From PALSA-555 sp963731625 (GTDB taxonomy: Bacteria; Actinomycetota; Acidimicrobiia; IMCC26256; PALSA-555), in assembly GCA_963731625.1 (NCBI GenBank), contig CAVSWH010000001.1, forward strand, positions 310,001 through 374,000: a stretch of 64,000 bases of DNA, written 5' to 3'. The translations under genes were made by a program, and so were the position numbers. Positions 8,529 through 18,257 of the stretch are shown in pieces; position 1 is the stretch's first letter, and every line of letters starts with the position of its first letter. The notes under the pieces are model-generated. The model worked only from the letters and a program-made list of their open reading frames with translations, ran no database searches and had not been told where the DNA came from.

Positions 8529-9194
8529 TCAGCGCTTCCGAATCATCGTGACGCCGTCGCTGATCGGCAGCAGCACCGTGTCGACGCGATCGTCGGCCAC
8601 CACGGCGTCGTTGAACGCCCGGATGGCTCTCGTGCTGTCGTCCTGGGCGGACACGTCGATCACCGCACCGTGCCAGAGGGTGTTGTCGATGAGCATCACG
8701 CCGTTCGGGCGGAGTCGCCGCAGCAGCTCGTCGTAGTAGTTCGGGTAGTTCGGCTTGTCGGCGTCGACGAACGCCAGGTCGACCACGAAGTCCTCGGGCA
8801 GGCTGCGCAGCGTGTCGACCGCGGGCCCGATGCGCAGCTCGATGCGGTCGGCCACCCCGGCCCGCTGCCACGCCTCCCGCGCCACCGCAGTCCACTCCTC
8901 GCTCACGTCGCAGCACAGCAGCCGCCCGCCGGGCGGGAGGCCCCGCGCCACCGCGAGCGCCGACGCGCCGGTGAACGTCCCGACCTCCACGGCCTGGCGC
9001 ACACCGAGGAGGCGGGTCAGGACGGTCATGAACGCACCCTGCTCCGGCGCGATCTGCATCCCGGCGAAGTCGCCCGCCTTCGCCTTCGTCTCGCTAATCA
9101 GCCAGCGCTGCACGTCGTCGAGGGGCGTGCCGTGCTCGACGAGGTACTCGTGGAGCTCCGGGGTCAGGACGACGGACTTCGGCGGGTCGGCCAC
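8529..9194 (-). CDS. SAM-dependent O-methyltransferase (caffeoyl-CoA OMT type)
   Basis: 221 residues, typical for the AdoMet-MTase 24 family. The SAM-binding glycine strand is VEVGTFTGASALAVARG and the ribose-binding acid lies in LLCCDVSEEW. The metal and catalytic region is DLAFVDADKPNYPNYYDE, followed by MLIDNTLWHGAV, where Asp-Asp-Asn normally coordinate a divalent cation. It probably methylates a catechol-like hydroxyl on a small molecule or cofactor. It is convergent with the preceding gene, with the two stops 3 bp apart. Confidence 0.9.
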   Translation of the reverse strand: MADPPKSVVLTPELHEYLVEHGTPLDDVQRWLISETKAKAGDFAGMQIAPEQGAFMTVLTRLLGVRQAVEVGTFTGASALAVARGLPPGGRLLCCDVSEEWTAVAREAWQRAGVADRIELRIGPAVDTLRSLPEDFVVDLAFVDADKPNYPNYYDELLRRLRPNGVMLIDNTLWHGAVIDVSAQDDSTRAIRAFNDAVVADDRVDTVLLPISDGVTMIRKR

Positions 9195-9223
9195 GGGCGC
9201 ACGCTACCCGCAGCGGCGGCCGG

Positions 9224-10325
9224 CTACGCGGCGGGGGCCTCGAGGCCGTAGAGGCGCGCCGTCGTCTGGTAGGTGACGAGCTCGCGCTCAGGCGCCGGGA
9301 CGTTGGCGAAGATCCGCTCGAGCGTCTGTCGCGTGTGCGGCCAGGTCCCCTCGGGGTGGGGATAGTCCGACGCCCACAGGAGGGACTCGACCCCGGTGAA
9401 GTCCCGGTTCACGACGCCCGCGGCATCGTTGCCGAACGTCACGTGGCCCTGGCGGCGCACGTAGAACGAGGGCGGCTCGGCCAGCTTGGGCTGGACCCAC
9501 TGCGCGTGCTCCTCGAAGGCCTCGTCCATGCGCTCGAGGAGCCACGCCAGCCACCCCGCACCGCACTCGACCATGACGACGTGCAGCTCGGGGAACCGAG
9601 CCAGAACGCCCGAGGCCGCGAGGTACGCGAGCGTGCGCTGCGCCCCGAGGCCGACCTCGACATAGTTGATGACCGCGCCGCCAAGGCCGCGCTCGGTCAC
9701 CGGGTTCGAGCCCGTCCCGACGTGGAAGCTCACCGGCATCCCGTGGGCCTGCGCCGCCGCCCACACCGGGTCGTACTCCCGCGAGTTGTACGGCCGACCA
9801 TCGGGCGCCTGCATCGGCAGCATGATCGAGCGCAGCCCGAGCCCCGCGACGCGCTCGATCTCCTCCACCGCCGGCTCGATCTCCTGCACGGCGATCATCG
9901 CCGCGCCGGCGAAGCGCGCCGACTGGGCGGCGAACGTCTCAGCGAGCCAGTCGTTATACGCGCGGCAGCTCGCCCACCGCAGCTCCGGGTCGGGGATCAT
10001 GAACCCGAACAGCGCGATCGTCGGGTACAGCACCTCGCCCCAGACGCCGTCCTCGTCGAGGTCGAGTATCCGCTGCGCAGGATCCCACCCACCGGCGCGG
10101 AAAGGCGACTCGCTGCGCGCGCTCGCGCTCGCGTCGATCGACCTGCGTGTTGCCGCCACCGCCCATCCGACGCGGCACCATCCCCTCCACCAGTAGCCGC
10201 GGCTCGCCGTCAACGTCGGCGATGCGCGGCGCGCGCTCCTTGAGATTCCCCGGGAGCCGCTGCACCCAGAGGTCGAGCGGCTCCACGACGTGCGAGTCGG
10301 CCGAGTTCACCAGCTGCGTCGTCAC
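9224..10325 (-). CDS. Amidohydrolase_2 family metal-dependent hydrolase, frameshifted
   Basis: The N-terminus NSADSHVVEPLDLW holds the DxH metal pair. The rest of the protein (FRAGGWDPAQRILDLD, MPVSFHVGTG, and the metal-ligand Asp in WASDYPHPEGTW) continues in another frame. The two parts join between 10099 and 10140 in an alternating GC tract, where one extra base explains the break; the span is one base over a multiple of three. Corrected length is about 366 residues, as in the family. Members decarboxylate or hydrolyse aromatic or cyclic acids with zinc or manganese. It is one of three related genes in the window (also at 37.5 and 53.0 kb). Confidence 0.82.
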
Positions 10326-10373
10326 GGCGTCACCCTATGGCCGCGTCAATTCGCGGTTCGGCGTGTCGCAGCC

Positions 10374-11777
10374 TCAGCTGACGCAGCCGGTGTTGGGTCC
10401 AGAGCCACCTTCACCAGTACAGGTACTGGGGTTCTCCACGTTGGTCACGTGCACGGTTTGGGTGGCCGACGGTGGCGGCGTGTTGGTGGCGGCCGAGCTG
10501 ACCGCCTCCACCTGGAACGAATTGGGCGTCGTTGCGGAGGGGTTCTCGTTCGGCGTGTTGTCGCCGTAGGCGAACTTCACCGTCGTCGGATACGCGGCCG
10601 TGTTGCTCATGATCTGCAGATAGCTCGGGAGTGTGGATCCGTCGGCAACGCATGCTCCCCCGAGACCTGGGCCCGCGCCCGTCGGCGCGCACAGGATGCC
10701 CGCCGTCGGCAACGTCGGGAACAGGACGTTGACGTTCTGCTGCGGGTTACCCGGGTTGTTGGGATCGGTCGCGTTCACGGTGAAGTACTCGAATGGGGTC
10801 TCGTCGTCGCGCGTCAAACGAGTTTGCCCCTTGACCGGGCAACGGATTTTGAGGCGAGTTGAAAATCTCGATCGGCGTTGTACTGCTGAGCTGAAGCGCC
10901 TGCGGCGGCGCGGGTGGTGAGCTGGGCACCTCTGGTGTGAAGCCCTGAGTGGGCGTTGACGGCGTGAACGACGTGACGACCCCGTTCGTCACGGTCGCGG
11001 TGCCGCCGAACGGGATCGAAGATCCCGTTGCCGATGCCGTGCTCGGTGAAGTCAAGGAGCACGTTGTACTGGATCCACTGGATCAGCGCGAGCTGATCGG
11101 GCGTGAGCATCGTCGGCGACGCGCAGAGCGCGGCGCTCTGGGTGACGCACTGCGTGAGCGGGTTGAGGGTCTCGGTCTGACCGTTCGAGCCGGTCAGGTT
11201 GGTGTTGTCGATCACCGCGGTGAACTGGCACTGCGGTGGACGTCGTGCAGTCGACAACGAAGGCCGTCCCGGACACGGCCGCGGTGACGCCGCCGCCGTC
11301 CTGCTGGAACGATTCGCTCTGGGTCAGCTCCGCGGTGCGGTTCCAGGTCTCACCGGAGGTGAGCCCGCCGTCGATCTGGCGGTTGCCCTGGTTGTCCGTC
11401 AGCTTCTTGATCGTGAAGGTCGTGTTGACGTCGAGCCGGGTGTAGGCGTTGGTCGCGTAGTCGATCTCGGCGAGGCCGACGGTGTCGGTCTGGATGGTGT
11501 CGCCGACGTGGAGCTGCTCGTTGTTGGTGCCGGGCGTGAAGGTGGTCGTGCCGGCCTGCTCGACGGCCACGTGTCCGATCGAGGCGGGCTTGATGACGAG
11601 CGTGGCGAAGGCGCCGGCCGACCCGGACGACGAGCCGGGCTTGGTCGTCGTCGTCGTGGTGGTCGAGCCGTGGCCGCCCTTCGCGGGGCTGGCGGCGCCG
11701 GCGACGGCCGGGGCGGCAAGGGCCAGAGCCCCGGCGAGGAGGGTCGCTTCAACGATGAGGACGAGCCGTGATTTCAA
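10374..11777 (-). CDS. Secreted FecR-domain protein, three frameshifts
   Basis: The N-terminal signal peptide (KSRLVLIVEATLLAGALALA) leads into a Thr-rich linker and a FecR domain: a region from HVAVEQAG to a DGGGVTAAVSGTAFVVDC core. Three single-base insertions, near 11231-11245, in a G run at 11012-11014 and in an A run at 10816-10818, break the frame. Removing them gives about 466 residues, with a C-terminal Pro/Thr-rich part and a final FEYFTVNATDPNN domain. FecR domains outside siderophore sensing often occur in cell-surface proteins. The low-complexity tail may be wall-associated. Intact product is inferred. Confidence 0.65.
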
Positions 11778-11843
11778 GATGCGGCATGTTATCGGGCGGC
11801 GCGTCCTCGCACCGGTGCACCCCGTTTCACCCGGATGACGGGT

Positions 11844-12481
11844 CTACCGGGGGGCTGTCGTGGGGGGCGCGGGCACCGGGCCGACCAGCAGCACGCAGTC
11901 GGCGTTCTTGGCACCGGGCGGGTCGGCGTTCGGGAAGCCGGCGATGAGCGTCCCGGGCCCGACGGCCCGGGCGAGCTCGACGGCGTCGGCTTCGAAGCCG
12001 AGGCGGCACTCGACGACGGTGGCCGGCTGCGGTGTCGTCGTGCCGGTGCTCGCGATCTTGTAGCCCGTGCCGGTCAGCGCGGCCGCCTTGGCCTGCCCGG
12101 CCGCGGGGAAACCCGAGCCGTTCAGCACGTCGACGCGCACCTGCGAGCGGGGGCGGGGCACGCCGAAGCCGGGCGCGATGGTGGTCGGCGGCCAACAGCG
12201 TGGTCGTCGTAACCGACGGGCGCGGTGGTCGTCGGTGCCACCACCAGCTTCGAACCGTGGCCCGCCGTCCCGAACACGACGGACAGTCCCACGATGGCGA
12301 GCACGACGACGCTCACGATCCCGCCGACGAGGAAGCCGAGCCGGCGGTGCGTCCAGTACTCAGGCAGCACGCCGCCGCTCGGCATGACGCGGCGCTCCTT
12401 GCGGGCGCGCAGCACGCTGTAGAGCGCGTCGATCCCGCAGACGAGCAGGCCGATGACGGCGACGCCGCCGAGCCAGGCCAC
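11844..12481 (-). CDS. Membrane-anchored LytR_C-domain protein, frameshifted
   Basis: Begins with a hydrophobic helix (LGGVAVIGLLVCGIDALYSV), a basic loop, a second helix (GFLVGGIVSVVVLAIVGLSV) and a Thr-rich linker. The C-terminal LytR_C domain starts at VRVDVLNGSGFPAAG and runs to DCVLLVGPVPAPP. The linker and domain lie in different frames, so one or two indels must fall between about 12160 and 12215; the total length is not divisible by three. LytR_C domains accompany LCP ligases that attach polymers to peptidoglycan, but no LCP catalytic domain is present here. The start is GTG. Confidence 0.7.
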
Positions 12482-12579
12482 GCTCAGCCGCTCCTACCGG
12501 CGCGCGCGAGGGGCGCCGCTCGGCGCGCTCCACCGTCCGGATTCGTGGTCATCCCGTCCTGCCCCCGGTCAATGCCTGA

Positions 12580-14085
12580 TCAGCCGGCCGCGTCGTCCTG
12601 GCGCTCTTCGTGGTAGTCGGCCTCGACGTTGACCGACCAGACGTCATGGTGGGCGCCGAAGATGTTCTCCACGGACTGCATCGCCGTGTACATCGAGTGG
12701 TCCTGGTTGTTGTACTTGTGCATCCCGTTGCGCCCGACGGGGTACACGTTCGGCGCGTTCGCCTCGAGCCACACCCGCAGCGTCTCGACGTTGGCCTTGT
12801 AGGTGGCGTCGTACATCGGGTACGCCTTCGGCATCCGCACCACGTAGCCGGCCTCGACGTCCGTGGCGCGCACGAGCCGGAGGTATTCGAGCTCCTGCTT
12901 GCCCCGCTCGATGAGCTCGTCGTCGGGTGCGGTCCAGTCGGGCTCGGTGTCGAGCAGCGTGTACTCGAGGCCGAGCACGTTGCAGCCGTCCTTCACGAGG
13001 TACGGCGACCACGACCCGAAGTTCTGGATCCGCATCGTCTTGACCTCGGGCTCATGGACGTAGATCCAGTTGTCGTCCCACGGCACCGCCTCGGCCGGCA
13101 CGACGAGCGCCACCGTGATGAAGTCGCGGTACGTCAGGCCGTTCGCGGCGGCCAGCACATCGGGCGGCGGCGGCGGGTCTATCGCCTTGACGAGCGCGGT
13201 GAGCGGCATCGACGACACGACGTGTGTGCACTCGTAGCGCGTCGGCACGCCATCCGCCGTGGCGGTCACCGCGACGGCCCGCCCGTCCTCGACGTGCACC
13301 GCCGTGACCGCCGAGTTGAAGACCACCTTCGTCCCCCGCGCGGTGACGAGCTCGGCGGCGCGCTCCCACATCATCCCCGGCCCGTACTTCGGGTAATTGA
13401 ACTCCTCGATGAGGCTCGTCAGCTGCTTGGACTTCGCCGCGCCGCGCCGGACGCGCTTCGGCTTGAGCGCTTCCCAGACCGCACGGAACAGCGAGAGGTC
13501 TTTGATGCGCTGCGCGCCCCAGTCGGCCTGGATCGCGTCGGCGGGCACGCCCCAGAGCTTCTCGGTGTACGCCTTAAAGAAGGTCCGGTAGAGGCGCCAG
13601 CCGAAGCGCCCGGCCATGAACCCCTCGAAGTTGGTCTGGTCCTTCGGCGGGTGGATCCGCACCCACACGTACGAGAACCCGCACCGCATCGCCTCGATGA
13701 ACCCGAGCTTGCGGAGCGCGTCCAGCGGGACGAGTGGGTAGTCGTAGAACTTGCCCTTGTAGTAGACGCGGCTCTTGCGCGGGCGACGCAGGAAGTCGTC
13801 GGGGCCGAGGATCTCGAACCAGAGATCCTCGACGGGCTTCACCTTCGTGAAGAAGCGGTGGCCGCCGATGTCGAAGCGCCAGCCGTCGCGCTGCGCGGTG
13901 CGGCTGATCCCGCCGACGACGTCGTCGGCCTCGAGCACGGTGGACCCGACGCCGCGTTTCGTCAGCTGGTACGCGGCCGTCAGCCCGGCCGGGCCGGCGC
14001 CGACGATCACGACCTCGGGGCCGTCCTGAGCTGTGTCGGGGGCGTTCACGCGAGCGCCCAGCCTACGTGATGCCCATCCAAACAC
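12580..14085 (-). CDS. FAD-dependent oxidoreductase, UDP-galactopyranose mutase-like
   Basis: 501 residues. The dinucleotide fold is at the N-terminus (VVIVGAGPAGLTAAYQL, then LEADDVVGGISRT), followed by DIGGHRFFTKVKPVEDLW, a signature shared by Glf-like and protoporphyrinogen-oxidase-like amine-oxidase-fold flavoproteins of actinobacteria. Late residues KYNNQDHSMYTAMQSVENI form the FAD-contacting C-terminal end. It lies 22 bp downstream of two membrane glycosyltransferases on the same strand, which suggests a role in making a sugar for envelope glycans. No clear ribosome site distinguishes this ATG from a GTG at 14049. The reaction is inferred. Confidence 0.78.
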   Translation of the reverse strand: MFGWASRRLGARVNAPDTAQDGPEVVIVGAGPAGLTAAYQLTKRGVGSTVLEADDVVGGISRTAQRDGWRFDIGGHRFFTKVKPVEDLWFEILGPDDFLRRPRKSRVYYKGKFYDYPLVPLDALRKLGFIEAMRCGFSYVWVRIHPPKDQTNFEGFMAGRFGWRLYRTFFKAYTEKLWGVPADAIQADWGAQRIKDLSLFRAVWEALKPKRVRRGAAKSKQLTSLIEEFNYPKYGPGMMWERAAELVTARGTKVVFNSAVTAVHVEDGRAVAVTATADGVPTRYECTHVVSSMPLTALVKAIDPPPPPDVLAAANGLTYRDFITVALVVPAEAVPWDDNWIYVHEPEVKTMRIQNFGSWSPYLVKDGCNVLGLEYTLLDTEPDWTAPDDELIERGKQELEYLRLVRATDVEAGYVVRMPKAYPMYDATYKANVETLRVWLEANAPNVYPVGRNGMHKYNNQDHSMYTAMQSVENIFGAHHDVWSVNVEADYHEERQDDAAG

Positions 14086-14107
14086 CGCGCGTCCGCGCGT
14101 GTGTCGA

Positions 14108-15241
14108 TCAGGGGACGTAGAGACCGAGGAAGATGAGGACCGTGTAGGCGAACATCGCGGCCGCGGCGAGCACGAGCGCGGCGCGCTCGGCTTGGGGTCG
14201 CTTCGTGATGAACGCGACCGCCAGGAGGAACGGCAGCGTGCTGGCGCAGTAGCGCTCGAAGGAGTCGAGATTCTGGGCCGAGAGCGCGAGCACGAGCGCC
14301 ACCGCGGCGTACGCCGTGTACGACGCCGGGAGCTTGCGTGCGACGACGATGAGCAGCAGCGCGAACACGCCAGCCCACAGGACGTGGAGGCCGGGGCCGA
14401 AGCGGCCGGCGTGCGCGAGGTCGCGCAGGCCGTGCACGACGCTCGTGATCGGCGACTGGACGTGGCCGCGGAGCCTCGCCTGGTCCTGGACGGTCAGGGG
14501 CGCGAACGCGTCGCCGAACGCGAGCCCGGCGTACGCGAGGAACGCGGCGAGCCCGAGGACGGGTGACACCACGGCGCCGGCCCGCGCCACGCGTTCCCGC
14601 CCGGCGGTGGCGCGCCACCCGCGCGCCGCCTCGACGAGCGCTGGGGCGACGAGCAGCACGCCGACGGGACGGCAGGCGCCGGCGAGCACGCCGAGCGGGA
14701 TGGCGAGCTCGAAGCGGCGGGTGCGCAGCGCGAGGAGCATCCCGGCGGCGAGGGCCATCGCGGTCGCGTCGGCGTAGCCGAGGACGAGCGCGGCGAACGG
14801 CGGGAACACGGCGGCGAACCAGGCGGCCCGGCGGGCGAAGGCCGCGTCGCCGGTCTCGAGCATCGCCAGGCGGTGCAGCAGCGCGCCGAAGACGAGTGCC
14901 GAGGCGTTGACGACGACGACAAGCGCCACGCCCTCGTGGTTGAGGAGCACGAAGCCGAGGGCGCGCGTGAGGAGCGGCACGAGCGGGAAGAACCGGAGGG
15001 CGGCGTGCGGGAGCCCGCCGTAGCCGCTCGTCGCGATGCTGCGGTAGAAGGCGGCGTCCCAGGCGAAGAGCCCCTGGCGCAGCGCCACCGGCTCCGGTCT
15101 CGCCCCGACCTGGTTCTGGCCGTAGCGGGTGACGACGAGCGCGGCGGCGACGATGAGCCGGGCGACGATCCACGGCGTCAGGGCGGCCGGGAGGTCGCGG
15201 CGCACGAAGGTGGTGGCGCCGAGGCGGCGCAGCAGCGTCAC
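14108..15241 (-). CDS. Polytopic GT-C-type mannosyltransferase-like protein
   Basis: 377 residues with about nine or ten hydrophobic segments. After the first helix comes a DAAFYRSIATSGYGG loop; acid-plus-YRSIA loops of this kind mark GPI-mannosyltransferase-2/PIG-V-like bacterial GT-C enzymes that use polyprenyl-phosphate sugars outside the membrane. RFFPLVPLLTRALG and the late SFERYCASTLPFLLAVAF also fit. The GTG start overlaps the upstream stop as GTGA, so it is coupled to the next glycosyltransferase. The acceptor may be a cell-wall glycan or lipid. Confidence 0.72.
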   Translation of the reverse strand: MTLLRRLGATTFVRRDLPAALTPWIVARLIVAAALVVTRYGQNQVGARPEPVALRQGLFAWDAAFYRSIATSGYGGLPHAALRFFPLVPLLTRALGFVLLNHEGVALVVVVNASALVFGALLHRLAMLETGDAAFARRAAWFAAVFPPFAALVLGYADATAMALAAGMLLALRTRRFELAIPLGVLAGACRPVGVLLVAPALVEAARGWRATAGRERVARAGAVVSPVLGLAAFLAYAGLAFGDAFAPLTVQDQARLRGHVQSPITSVVHGLRDLAHAGRFGPGLHVLWAGVFALLLIVVARKLPASYTAYAAVALVLALSAQNLDSFERYCASTLPFLLAVAFITKRPQAERAALVLAAAAMFAYTVLIFLGLYVP

Positions 15242-16803
15242 GCGTGGAAGACGGCGAGGCCCATGTACTCGTAGATGTTCTGGTCGGCGACGACGAGGGT
15301 CGCGTTGTTCGGTCGCGCCCGGGCGAGGTCGGTGCCGATGGCCTCACACTTGCCGAAGAGGTGGTTGTAGCCGCCGGCCGACACGTACCAGATCGTGTGG
15401 CCCCCCGCTCGGGCGAGCACCTGCCGGGCGAACGCGTCGACGTTCGTGGCGTCGATGCGGGCCCGGTAGTCGACCCAATTGACGCGGTCGGGCGCGGCGA
15501 AGGCCGGGAACGTGAACTGGGTGAGCCCAGGCACGTCGCGCAGCAGCCGGCTGGCGGACGGGCCGATCTGGTCGGGGCAGTACAGGACGACGTCGCCGGG
15601 CCGGGCCTGCGCGGCGATGATGCTCGTCGACTGGGCGGCCTGGGTCCGGTTCGTGGCCACGTTGCGCACCGCGCCGACGAAGCCGAGCAGCACGACGAAG
15701 GCCAGCACGCCGGCGCGGACGCGCGGGTCGGTGAAGAGGCTGATCCCGACGGCGACGAGCAGCACGAAGAACGGGTACATCACCGCGGCGTAGCGGGCGT
15801 CGAACGCGCTGCCGAGGACGAACGACGCGGTGGTGCCGAGCAGCAGCGTGCCGAGCCCGAGGACCGTCTCGCGGCGCACCGCCGGCTGGGGGGTGAAGTC
15901 GAGCGCGATGGTGCGCCGGTCGAGTGCCCGGCCGAAGATGGCGAGGACGACGAGGGTGACCAGCCCGAAGGTGAGGACGAACGCCTCGGCGTTCAGCTCG
16001 CTGCCCGCGAAGCGCACGGCCGCCTGGGCGACGGCGTACCAGGGCACCTGACGGTCCCCCCAGGGCGTGCCGGTGTGGCGCGCCTGGTACAGGAAGGTGG
16101 GGAGCCACGGCGCGAAGCTCACGACCCCGAGAACGACCGCGGCGAGGACGCGGACCTGGGCCCGGCGGGTCGTCCCCGGGCCGGCGCGCCACGCGGCGTA
16201 GAGGAGCATCGCGCCCGCGACCGCGACCAGGTAGAAGCACCAGTACTGCGTGTAGACGAGGGCGGCGGTCGCCGCGGCGACGGCGAGCAGCCGCACGACG
16301 GACGGCCGCTCGAGGGCGCGGAGCCCGGCGAGGTAGCCGGCGAAGACGAGCAGCATGAGGAGCGAGTACATGCGGGACTCGGTCGCGAACCGGAAGGCGT
16401 AGGGCGAGACGGCCAGCACGATCACGGCGAGCCAGGCGACGAGCCGGCCGCCGAGGCGCCGCCCCGCGAACCAGGCGAGCGGCAGGGTCAGGACCGACAG
16501 CACCCCCGAGAGGGACCGCACGGCGAGGTCACCGATCCCGAAGGCCGAGATCCAGTAGTGCAGCAGCGCGTAATAGAGAGGAGGGGCACCGTCCTGACGG
16601 AGGGCGGCGTGGAGGTCCCCGATGGGGAGCCGGGCGATGTTGACCGAGTTGGCCTCGTCGAGCCAGAGGTCGGACCTGGTCCAGAAGCGGAACGCGACCG
16701 ACGCGACGAGGATCCCGGCGACGAGCAGCGCCGTCCAGGGGACGGGGCGGGGCGAGGCCGGCGCGTCGGTGGGGGCGTCGCGGCTGGGCGCGTCGACGCT
16801 CAC
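15238..16803 (-). CDS. Glycosyltransferase family 39-like membrane protein
   Basis: The GTG start was placed at VSVDAPSRDAP because upstream codons overlap the next gene and look like another frame. The 521-residue product has an early TM helix and then RSDLWLDEANSVNIARLP, where an Asp-Glu pair after the first helix is typical of GT39/ArnT/PMT enzymes. DGAPPLYYALLHYWISAFG follows, then about ten more helices and a soluble C-terminal domain (DVVLYCPDQIGPSASRLL). It should transfer a lipid-linked sugar at the outer membrane face. It is coupled to the PIG-V-like gene. Confidence 0.78.
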   Translation of the reverse strand: MSVDAPSRDAPTDAPASPRPVPWTALLVAGILVASVAFRFWTRSDLWLDEANSVNIARLPIGDLHAALRQDGAPPLYYALLHYWISAFGIGDLAVRSLSGVLSVLTLPLAWFAGRRLGGRLVAWLAVIVLAVSPYAFRFATESRMYSLLMLLVFAGYLAGLRALERPSVVRLLAVAAATAALVYTQYWCFYLVAVAGAMLLYAAWRAGPGTTRRAQVRVLAAVVLGVVSFAPWLPTFLYQARHTGTPWGDRQVPWYAVAQAAVRFAGSELNAEAFVLTFGLVTLVVLAIFGRALDRRTIALDFTPQPAVRRETVLGLGTLLLGTTASFVLGSAFDARYAAVMYPFFVLLVAVGISLFTDPRVRAGVLAFVVLLGFVGAVRNVATNRTQAAQSTSIIAAQARPGDVVLYCPDQIGPSASRLLRDVPGLTQFTFPAFAAPDRVNWVDYRARIDATNVDAFARQVLARAGGHTIWYVSAGGYNHLFGKCEAIGTDLARARPNNATLVVADQNIYEYMGLAVFHA

Positions 16804-16819
16804 GCCGACACCGGGCGGA

Positions 16820-17800
16820 TCATCCGCGGACGTGCGGGCGGACGTCGGTCGCGAAGCGCTCGAGGCTCTCGGCGCCGGGGTAGTCGCGGAACCACAGGAC
16901 GAACTCTCGGCAGCCGGCGTCGACGAAGGCCTGGACCTTCTCGGTGACCTGCTCGGCGGTGCCGACGAGGTTGTCGCGGACGTACTCGTCGGGGTCGCCG
17001 CCGCCCCAGAGGTCCCCACCGTCGGGTGCGGCGAGCCAGGCGCGCAGGTCGGCCTCCGTCGCGAAGATCCGGCAGTCCGGGCCGTGGGTGCGCACGATCT
17101 CGTCGAAGGGTCGCCCGGCGGCCTCGCAGTGGCGGGCCAGCACCTCGGACTTGTGGCGGAAGGCGTCGAGGCCGACCTGCCAGTTCGTCGCGTCGGCGTG
17201 CGCGGCCGCGATCCGCAGCGTCACCCGCTCGCCGCCGCCCCCGATCCACAGCGGCGGGCGGGGCTGCACGGGCTTGGGGTCGCAGTACGCGCCGTCGAAG
17301 CGCAGGTGCTTGCCCTCGAAGGTGACCGTCTCGTCGGACCACAGGGCCCGCACGACCTGCACCGTCTCCTCGAGGATCGCGAGGCGGGTCCCGGCCGACG
17401 GGTAGTCGTAGCCGTACGCCTGGTACTCGCGCTCGTACCAGCCGGCGCCGAGCCCGAGGATGAGGCGACCGCCGCTCACCACGTCGAGGCCGGCGGCCTC
17501 CTTCGCGAGGAGCCCGGCGTTGCGGTAGGCGGCGCAGGTGACGAGCTGGCCGAGGCGGATCGTGCTGGTGCGCTGCGACAGCGCGGCGAGCGTCGTGAAG
17601 GCCTCGAAGACGTGCGTCGGCTCGCGCCGCGGCACCGTCTCGACGTGGTCGTACACCCAGAGGTGGTCGTAGCCGAGCTGCTCGGCGCGCTGGGCGAGCT
17701 CGACGGTGCGCGCCCAGGCGTCTGCGGCGTCCCAGCCGGCGTACTCGAGCTTCCAGCCCTGGGGCGCGAACGCCCCGAAGCGCAGTGGCGTATCAGCCAC
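16820..17800 (-). CDS. LLM-class F420-dependent oxidoreductase
   Basis: 326 residues of the luciferase-like monooxygenase fold, of the F420-using type. RLGQLVTCAAYRNAGLLAKE followed by GRLILGLGAGWYEREYQAYG is the diagnostic substrate and cofactor region, and PLWIGGGGERVTLR lies on the later barrel strand. Such proteins reduce or oxidise small organic molecules with deazaflavin F420. The GTG start lies within the last codons of the VOC gene (8-bp overlap), so the VOC protein, this enzyme and probably the zinc dehydrogenase form one operon. Substrate unknown. Confidence 0.9.
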   Translation of the reverse strand: MADTPLRFGAFAPQGWKLEYAGWDAADAWARTVELAQRAEQLGYDHLWVYDHVETVPRREPTHVFEAFTTLAALSQRTSTIRLGQLVTCAAYRNAGLLAKEAAGLDVVSGGRLILGLGAGWYEREYQAYGYDYPSAGTRLAILEETVQVVRALWSDETVTFEGKHLRFDGAYCDPKPVQPRPPLWIGGGGERVTLRIAAAHADATNWQVGLDAFRHKSEVLARHCEAAGRPFDEIVRTHGPDCRIFATEADLRAWLAAPDGGDLWGGGDPDEYVRDNLVGTAEQVTEKVQAFVDAGCREFVLWFRDYPGAESLERFATDVRPHVRG

Positions 17801-18257
17801 CCGCGCCCACCCCGGCCGGCCGCTCGTGCTCCTTGAAGTCCCACCACTGCACCTCGACCATCATCGGGAGCAGGTAGCGGACGTAGCAGCTGGTGATCGC
17901 GAGCACGCCGTGGTCCTCGCGCTTCTTGTCGATGATGTCGACGCGGTCGTCGTGGGCTTGCACGGCGCGGGCCCGCTCGAGCATCCCGTCGAGCTCGGCC
18001 TCGGTGGCGACCGACATCCCGAAGTGGTCGAGGCGGGGGCACTCCATCGGCGGGTCGTCGGCGATGAGGAACACGAACTGCTCGTAGGTGTACGCCGAGA
18101 GGACGAGGCGCTTCCCGTCGATGGTGAGCATGGGCAGCTCATCCCAGCCGAACACGTCGTGGTAGAAGCCCACGATCTCCTCGCGCCGCTCGGGGCCGAG
18201 CAGGTCGGGCGACAGGCTCATCGCCACATGGTTGAACCTCGGCTTGCGCTCGCTCAC
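17793..18257 (-). CDS. VOC (glyoxalase/dioxygenase fold) protein
   Basis: 154 residues from a GTG that overlaps the dehydrogenase stop as GTGA; a longer open frame upstream is antisense to the dehydrogenase reading and was rejected. Two beta-alpha-beta units are visible: FNHVAMSLSPDLL to FYHDVFGWDELP, then LDHFGMSVATEAELDGML to MVEVQWWDFKEHE. His in FNHVAM, His in LDHFGM and Glu in MVEVQ could bind a metal as in ring-cleaving dioxygenases or glyoxalases. Its operon with an F420 oxidoreductase hints at xenobiotic or ketone metabolism. Confidence 0.78.
   Translation of the reverse strand: MSERKPRFNHVAMSLSPDLLGPERREEIVGFYHDVFGWDELPMLTIDGKRLVLSAYTYEQFVFLIADDPPMECPRLDHFGMSVATEAELDGMLERARAVQAHDDRVDIIDKKREDHGVLAITSCYVRYLLPMMVEVQWWDFKEHERPAGVGAGG

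Noticed and set aside
15244..16947. Long open frame on the plus strand opposite the GT39-like gene (567 codons)
   Set aside because: Its product is Arg/Glu/Gly/Asp low-complexity with no domains; the opposite strand encodes a clear membrane glycosyltransferase.
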